DNA from: an uncultured Bacteroidota bacterium | GTDB lineage: Bacteria > Bacteroidota > Bacteroidia > Chitinophagales > Chitinophagaceae | Direction of reading: 5' to 3' | Assembly: GCA_903905065.1 (NCBI GenBank) | Contig: CAIVEW010000095.1 | Span: 62,001-126,000, forward strand | Length of the DNA: 64,000 nucleotides | Part shown: positions 9,015-17,000 of the stretch, piece by piece | How positions within the stretch are numbered: position 1 is the first letter of the stretch | Layout of the letters: each line of letters begins with the position of its first letter | Notes under the pieces: generated by a model | What the model saw: only the letters and a program-made list of their open reading frames with translations | What the model was told of the DNA's origin: nothing | Database searches by the model: none | Translations under genes and position numbers: made by a program

Positions 9015-9746
9015 TTATGGCAATTCAGGTAGTATGAAGCTGTCCAGCGAGGCTACTCCGGGAGTATTTTCAGAAATGAACGCCTCTCCGTATTCCCTAC
9101 CAATACGCTTGCCCAGCAAAGCATCGCGGTACTTAATGGTATTTAGAAAACCTTCGGTTGCTATATACGTGACCGGCTCCGCAGATGCCGGATCATGAAA
9201 CTGGCTCTTATAGCACCGGATAGCTTCCATCTTTTTTTCAAGAGAATCAGAAATGTCAACAATAAATGTCGGCTCATAATGTCGATCCTGCAACATATGA
9301 TAAACGCGTTTAGGCCGCCAGGCCGCTTGTGCCACACCATCACGAAAGGTTTCAATTTTTGCCAGCCCGGCATAAAAGCAGGCATCTGCAATAAGCCGGC
9401 CTCCACGGCCATGGTCGGGGTGACGGTCATTGATCGCATTGGCAATAATGATCTCCGGCCGGAAGTACCTTATATATTGTATCAACTTGCGCTGGTGCTC
9501 TTCGTCATTCCGGAAAAAAGCATCGGCCATGCCGGCATTTTCGCGCACGGCCACCCCCATTACTTTAGCGGCGGCTTGCGCCTCCTGCAGGCGCAATTCT
9601 GCTGTGCCGCGTGTACCCAGTTCACCTTTTGTGAGGTCGAGGATGCCTACGGCCTGGCCTGCCTGTGCATGTTTTATTATTGTGCCTCCGCAACTGAGTT
9701 CTATATCGTCTGGGTGAGTGGCTATGGCTAGCAGGTGTAATTTCAA
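9015..9746 (-). CDS. bshB1: Bacillithiol biosynthesis deacetylase BshB1
   Basis: LLAIATHPDDIELSCGGTIIKHAQAGQ...DLTKGELGTRGT; best start is TTG at 9746 (MKLHLLAIATHPDD); upstream in-frame TAA. Confidence 0.88.
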   Translation of the reverse strand: MKLHLLAIATHPDDIELSCGGTIIKHAQAGQAVGILDLTKGELGTRGTAELRLQEAQAAAKVMGVAVRENAGMADAFFRNDEEHQRKLIQYIRYFRPEIIIANAINDRHPDHGRGGRLIADACFYAGLAKIETFRDGVAQAAWRPKRVYHMLQDRHYEPTFIVDISDSLEKKMEAIRCYKSQFHDPASAEPVTYIATEGFLNTIKYRDALLGKRIGREYGEAFISENTPGVASLDSFILPELP

Positions 9747-9778
9747 AGTCAAAAGTTAAAAGTGATAATCTAAAAGTT
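9744..9778. repeat. Heptad-periodic sequence at the bshB1 start codon
   Basis: CAAAGTC AAAAGTT AAAAGTG ATAATCT AAAAGTT. Confidence 0.6.
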
Positions 9779-9939
9779 CAGGAGGCCAAAAATAATGGAT
9801 AAGTGTGAATGTTGAAGTATGTACATGAAGTTCTTAATTGTTTAATGGCAATATAATATATAGAAACAGCTCGCGGTTTACAAATATTTATTCCAAAATA
9901 TGGTGGCGTAAGCAACAGAAACTATCACCCTCCTCTTAC

Positions 9940-9971
9940 ATTGTCAAAGTCCGGCAAATAGGGTATATTTG
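9940..9971 (+). promoter_or_regulatory. Putative Bacteroidota sigma-A promoter
   Basis: TTG at 9941-9943, 20-bp spacer, TATATTTG at 9964-9971; ATG of next CDS at 9989. Confidence 0.5.
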
Positions 9972-9988
9972 CGCCTCCAAAACATATT

Positions 9989-10639
9989 ATGAGTTTCAGA
10001 AAAATACTTGTTTTTTATCGTATACCGATCGCCGTTCTCCTGATCGCGCTGGGCTTTTTCCTTGGTTTTAAAGTGACATGGTGGGTAGCCTGGATACCGA
10101 TGCTGATCGCTGTATTTATGGTCATTGCTTATTTTTTGGTTGGACCGATGACCCTGATTCAAGGATATATGGAGGCCGGAGACATGGAGGGTGCGCAGAA
10201 ACTGATCAATATGGTGAAGTTTCCAAACTTGCTTTACAAGCCTATTCGGTCTTCTTACTATATGCTGCAAGCCAACTTCTCTACCATTGGCGAAGACCTG
10301 GACAAAGCGGAAATGCAATTGCGGAAAGGACTGGAAACGGGTATGCCGGAGAAAGAATACGAAGGAACGGCATACCTGCAACTAGGCGCAATAGCTCAGA
10401 AAAAAGGCAATACCAAAGAAGCTTACGAAAACCTGCGCAAAGCGGTGAAAATAGGATTGCCGGACAAGGATAATGAAGCGACAGCTTATCTTCAACTCTC
10501 CAGCATATGCATACAACGTCGCGATTTCCGCAATGCAAAGATCTACTTTAATAAGGCCAAGGCATGCAAAGCCACCAATGTTCAGGTTGTAGAACAAGTA
10601 AAGGAAATGGCAAAGTATATTGCCCGGATACCCGGGTAA
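9989..10639 (+). CDS. Membrane-anchored TPR protein
   Basis: N-terminal hydrophobic segments then TPR-like EYEGTAYLQLGAIAQKKGNTKEAYENLRKAVKIG. Confidence 0.75.
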   Translation: MSFRKILVFYRIPIAVLLIALGFFLGFKVTWWVAWIPMLIAVFMVIAYFLVGPMTLIQGYMEAGDMEGAQKLINMVKFPNLLYKPIRSSYYMLQANFSTIGEDLDKAEMQLRKGLETGMPEKEYEGTAYLQLGAIAQKKGNTKEAYENLRKAVKIGLPDKDNEATAYLQLSSICIQRRDFRNAKIYFNKAKACKATNVQVVEQVKEMAKYIARIPG

Positions 10640-11071
10640 TAAATATTGAACAAGTCAACGAAACCGTTTGCCGCGATCTCGGCATTTTGTGGGTGAGTAC
10701 AATAAATCTTGGGGAGTACAGCTATTTTTTTATAGGCGAATATTTATTATATTTAAACATAAATTGACTCTATTATGCATTTTATTTTATTGTTTATTAT
10801 TTCATAAATGTCTTAAAATTAGTAATTTACGAGTAAATAATTTTAAAATTTAATGATAAAATTTTTGCTCGAAACGTCGAGAAATAATAATAGAGTCTTG
10901 AAATTGGTACTTTTCCCAATATTTCTCCCGTAAAAGTTGTGTTTCTATTCTTTTTTACAAAAAATATATATTATTTTCGGCTCCGTAATTACGTCATCAA
11001 TTCCTGGTTTGGAGTTGGTGGGCGGTTATTAGTGCATTTATTAAAAATAATAATTCCGAAAAAACAGGCTT

Positions 11072-14000
11072 ATGAGCAATGTTTCTTTACACCGATCGAT
11101 GACGATTAAGAACACGAAATGCAGGAAGGCGATGACAATAATTCTGGCCTCTCTACTTTTTTGTTTCGTTGGCAATGCCGCTAGCGCGGCGGTGACGGTA
11201 ACCCCCGGATCGGGCGGTACAAATATCTGTCACAACAGTGCTGCAGACGGCACGTTTCCAGCCTATACCACGCTCGGCACAATTACTGTGGCCGAAGGTG
11301 CCGCAGGTGATTTTTCGGGATTTCCAGCCACCTTGGTGATCAATGCCCCGGCCGGATGGCAGTTTAATACGGGATCTGCCCCAACCATTGGCACGACCGG
11401 CGGAGACGCTATTTTCACTACTACTCCAGCTTTCTCTACCACGTCTTTGACGATCCGTATATATACGATCGGCACCGCTTCACTAAACACCGTAACCATT
11501 AGTGGCTTACAAATACAACCCACTACGCAGTCCTCTGCCGCGGGCAGCCTGTATGCCTCGACGGCAACAAATATTGCAGGCATTACTACCGGGATAGGCG
11601 GCACAAACTTCGGCAGCCTTTCTGAAACCGGCCCTACTGTGTTCACAGTGGCTGCAGCAAGCAGCGGTTATTGCGCAGGCACTCCAGGTGTTGATGTGTT
11701 TCTAAGTGGCTCGCAGGCTGGCGTTACATACGGTTTATATAACGGGGGCACTTTAACGGCTTCGTCCACAGGTAGCGGAGCAGCACCTTTTGATCTTGGC
11801 GTGCAAACTGCGGGAAGTTATACGGTGCGAGCCACTAACGGGACTGGCTGCACCAGCAATATGCTCGGAACCGCGGCTATTGCATTAGACCCTTCTCCTC
11901 AACTGTACAATGTAGCTGGCGGTGGCAATTATTGCCCCGGTGGAACCGGCGTAAATGTGACTTTAAGTTTTTCTGACGCCGGTGTGAACTATACCGCCTC
12001 AAATGGTGTTGTTACGAGTACTTTGGGCGGCTCTAATGCAGTGTTGACTTTCGGACCGGAAACGTCGCTTGGTGTTTACACCGTCCAGGCTCAGAATGCT
12101 ACAACTGGCTGTACTGCTACTATGAATGGCAGCGCAACGGTAGGCCTTTTCCCGACACCAACTCAATTTACTGTTACCGGGGCGACCAGCTATTGCGCCA
12201 GCGCCGCCGGTGTTGACATCGGATTAAGCAATTCCGCAGGAAGCACTACTTATCAGTTATACAACGGCTTTGCCACAGTAGGTGCTCCAATGTCCGGTTC
12301 TGGTAGCGCTCTTGATTTCGGTGTGCATCCTGCCGGCAGTTATTCTGTTCTTGCCACTTTAGCTCCGGGTGGCTGTACCGCACCGATGCTGAATACACTG
12401 GTTGTCACTTCAAATCCATTGCCGAATATATACAACGTAAGCGGCGGCGGCGGTTATTGTTCAGGCGGGGCCGGTGTGAATGTTGTCCTCAGCAATTCAG
12501 ACATCGGCATCAATTACACGGCATCTGATGGTGTCGTAAGCAGCACTTTACCCGGTGCTTCTTCTGCATTGAGTTTTTTAGAAACCGCAGCAGGTACTTA
12601 TACTGTGCAGGCACAGAATGCGACCACGCTTTGCACTGTAAATATGACCGGCAGTGCCACAGTAACCGTAGTGCCTCCCCCTACTCAGTTTACTGTTACC
12701 GGCGCTACCAGCTACTGCGCAGGCGGAGCGGGTGTAGATTTAGGACTGAGTGGCTCTGTAAGCGGAACTAACTACCAGCTATATAACGGTCTTGCCGCAG
12801 TAGGTGCTGCAATGCCTGGCACAGGCGGAACAATCGACTTCGGCATGCACACGGCGGGTAGTTACTCTGTTCTTGCTACTACAGTGGTTGGCGGTTGTAC
12901 TGCTGCAATGTTGAATACATTGGTTGTAACCACCAATCCCTTACCTACCGTGTATAACGTAGGCGGTGGGGGCGGTTACTGTGCAGGAAGTACCGGTGTG
13001 AACATTACACTGAGCAACTCTGATCTCGGCATCAACTACCAACTTTATGATGGCGCGTTGCCCATTGGCGGAACAGTGGCTGGCACAAACGTTGCTCCGC
13101 TGGTTATGGGCATGGAAACAGCAGGCACTTATTCGGTATCTGCGAGAAATCCGGCTACCGGCTGTACCAGCAGCATGAATGGCACCGCTACGGCATTCAC
13201 TACCCCGGCGCCCACGGTTTATGCACTTTCGGGTGGCGGCGATTATTGTATAGGCGGATTGGGCGATGACCTTGTACTTAATGGATCCCAGATAGGTGCC
13301 AGCTATCAGCTTTACTATGGCGGACTGCCTCAGGGAGCTCCAATGGGCGGAACAGGAGCTCCGCTAGACTTTGGTTTTCAGACGGCAGTTGGTGCATATT
13401 CTGTGCTGGCAACGATAGGTTCTTGTACAACCGATATGTTCGGCACTGCAAATGTTTCTCTATCGGCGCCTCCAACCGTATTTACACTTGATGGCGGCGG
13501 CGGTTATTGCGAGGGTGGTGCGGGCATACCGATCGTCCTGAACGGCTCACAGGTCGGTATACATTACCAGGTATATTCCGGCGCAACACCTGTAGGCGCG
13601 CCGGTAGCGGGCACTGGCGCACCAACACTCACTCTTGGTTTTGAGACGCTAATAGGCACCTATACTGTTCTTGCCACAAACCCAACAACGCTTTGTACGA
13701 GCAATATGCTGGGGGCTGCAACCGTAACTATCAATCCGTTGCCAACGGCATATACAGTAGGTGGTGGCGGCAATTACTGTGTGGGCGATCCGGGAGTAAT
13801 GATCACGTTAAGCAATTCAGAAGTTGGCATCAATTACCAATTATATCTTGGCGCATCACCTGAAGCCGGCCCTGTAAATGGCACCGGCGCTCTTCTTGAC
13901 ATGGGCCTGGAGACAACTGCCGGAACTTACACAGTGTTCGCCACTAATCCGGCTACCGGCTGTACACAAAATATGTATGGAAGCGCATCTGTTACCGTTA

Positions 14001-17000
14001 ACCCGCTGCCGCTCGTCTTTACAATATCTGCAGGCGGCAGCTTCTGTACCGGCGCGGCTGGGGTGGACCTGACGCTGAGCGGTTCGCAGACTGGTGTGCG
14101 CTATCAGCTTTACAATGGAGCAACAGCAACTGGCAGTCCTATAAATGGCACGGGCGGAGTAATTAACTTCGGCCTCCAGGCAACTGCAGGAACCTATTCC
14201 GTGCTTGCCACAAGCATATCTACTTTGTGCACAAACGCCATGGCGGGCACGGCTACTGTGATCGAGAATCCAAAACCAGCAAGGTTTAGTGTCGGTGGTG
14301 GTGGGGCATACTGCGCGGGCGGTGCAGGCGTAGATATCACGCTGAGCAATTCCGAAGTAGGCATCAATTATCAATTATATCATGGAGATACGGCCGTAGG
14401 AACACCTGTAGCCGGCACGGCTATTGCTCCGCTTGACATGGGTGTGGAAACTGCAGCCGGTGTTTACACCGTGTTTGCAACAAATCCGGTCACTGGTTGT
14501 ACGCGAAAAATGAAGGATAGTGCCTTGATTATCATTAACCCGCTACCTACCGTTTATACAATATCGGCCGGTGGCAGCTATTGTATCGGCTCCCCAGGGG
14601 TTGACCTCGTCCTTAACGGATCTGATACTGGTATAAGTTACCAGTTGTATTTCGGTGCAGTAGCATCTGGTAGCCCGATAGCAGGTACAGGTGCGGCACT
14701 CCATTTTGGCTTCCAGACTGGCGTAGGCAGTTATTCCGTGCTGGCCACGAATAATATCACACTGTGTACCAACAATATGGCAGGTACTGCTAATGTAACC
14801 AGCAATCCTGTTCCGCTTGTATTTACTATCAGCGCAGGCGGCAGTTATTGCGAAGGCGGTGCCGGTGTAGACCTTCAGCTTAATGGCTCAGAAGCAGGGA
14901 TCAACTACCAGCTATATTATGGAGCTGCAACGGTCGATGCCCCGGTAGCGGGTACAGGTGCCCCAACCCTTGATCTGGGTTTCCAGACCGCTGAAGGCAG
15001 CTATACAGTGCTCGCTACAAATCCGGCAACGCTGTGCAGCAGCAATATGCTGGGCACTGCAACGATCACTATTAACCCATTGCCTGCAGTTTATGTGGTA
15101 GGCGGCGGCGGCAGTTTCTGCGCAGGTGATACTGGCGTTCACGTTAGTTTGAGCAATTCGGACCTTGGCATCAACTACCAGTTATTTGTTGGTAGCGCGC
15201 CAATTGGTGGCCCAATTGCAGGTACCGGCTCTATGCTTGATATGGGTCTTGAAACAATACCCGGCGTTTATACCGTATCTGCAACCAATGCACTCACGGG
15301 CTGCCCGCAGAATATGTTTGGCAGCGCAACTGTCGTGGTTAACCCCTTACCTGCCGTGTTTAATGTGACAGGTGGAGGAAGCTACTGCTTAGGCGGAACG
15401 GGCGTGGATGTTGGCCTTGATGGCTCGGTGGCTGGTATTAGCTATCAGCTATACGCAGCAGGCTCCCCCGTTGGAACTGCAATGGCAGGAAATGGCTCAC
15501 CGCTCGATTTCGGATTGCAGACAATTACCGGTGCTTACAGCGTGATCGCAGAAGACACTACAACACATTGTACGATCAGCATGAACAGCACTATTACTGT
15601 TACAACGAATCCGTTACCTAACGTCTACTCCCTGTCAGCGGGCGGCGGCTACTGCCTTGATGGCTCGGGGATTGACCTGACACTGAACGGATCTGATACT
15701 GGTATTAGCTATCAATTGTATTATGCAGGAGCTGCTTTAGGTTCACCTATGTCTGGTACAGGTGTTCCACCGATTGACTTTGGTTTCCAAACCGGGGCCG
15801 GCAGCTATTACGTGATCGCCACGAATACAGTAACCGGCTGCGTAAATAATATGCTTGATACTTCAGTGATCACCATTCTCCCGCTTCCAAACGTGTATAA
15901 CGTTGGCGGCGGCGGCAGTTATTGCTTTGGTGATACCGGCGTTCATGTTACGTTAAGCAACTCGGACACCGGGGTTAATTATCAATTATTCCTTGATGGC
16001 TTCCCGGTTGGTGGACTGGTTGCCGGAACTGGCATACCTCCGCTGGATATGGTCCTGGAAACCGGCGCTGGAGACTATACTGTATTTGCTATAAACGCTA
16101 CTACGGGTTGCGCGAACAATATGAGCGGCGATGTTACCGTGTCTATCAATCCTTTGCCCGGCGTGTTTAATATTACCGGCGGCGGCGAGGCTTGTTATGG
16201 AGCTCCGGGTGTTGATGTTGGCCTGGATGGTTCGGCACCCGGTGTCAGCTATCAATTATATATTGGTGGCGTACCAACGGGTTCACCTGTTGCAGGAACC
16301 GGATCGGCCCTTGACTTCGGCCTGCAGATCAATACAGGTGTTTATACCGTTGTTGGTGAGGATACCACAACTCATTGTACCAGTGATATGAATGGTATTG
16401 AATTCGTGATCATCAATCCTTTACCAACCGTTTACAATGTAACGGGAAGCGGTGGATATTGCTCCGGAGGCACGGGTGTTGATGTGGGACTGGACAATTC
16501 GTCGACAGGAGTCAACTATCAATTGTATTATGGCGGATCACCAATTGGCCCATATATAGCGGGAACGGGTGGTCCCATAGATTTCGGCCTGCAAACAGGC
16601 GCGGGTGCATACTCGGTTATTGCTACAGATACAACAACAGCGACATTGTGTACCAACAATATGGCGGGCAGTGCGATTGTGACCATCAACCCTCTGCCAA
16701 CCGGCTTTAATGTAACAGGTGGCGGCGGATACTGCATTGGCGGTGCGGGCCTTGATGTAGCTCTTGATGGATCTGAGACCGGCGTCCTTTATACCCTTTT
16801 CAAAGACGGATTCCCAATAGGAACCCCGCTGAACGGAACGGGTTTTGCACTTGATTTTGGCATACAGGCGGCGGCTGGCTCTTATTATGTTATGGCCGGC
16901 AACCTCACCACAGGTTGTTTCAATGCGATGAATGATACTGTGACCATCGTTATTAACCCATTACCAATAGCTTATGACGTAACTGGTGGTGGCACTATGT

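Noticed and set aside
13856-14374. 172-aa minus-strand ORF, and several others, inside the giant repeat gene
   Set aside because: Antisense frames kept open by the GC-rich repetitive code of the sense gene; composition is low-complexity and no family resemblance.
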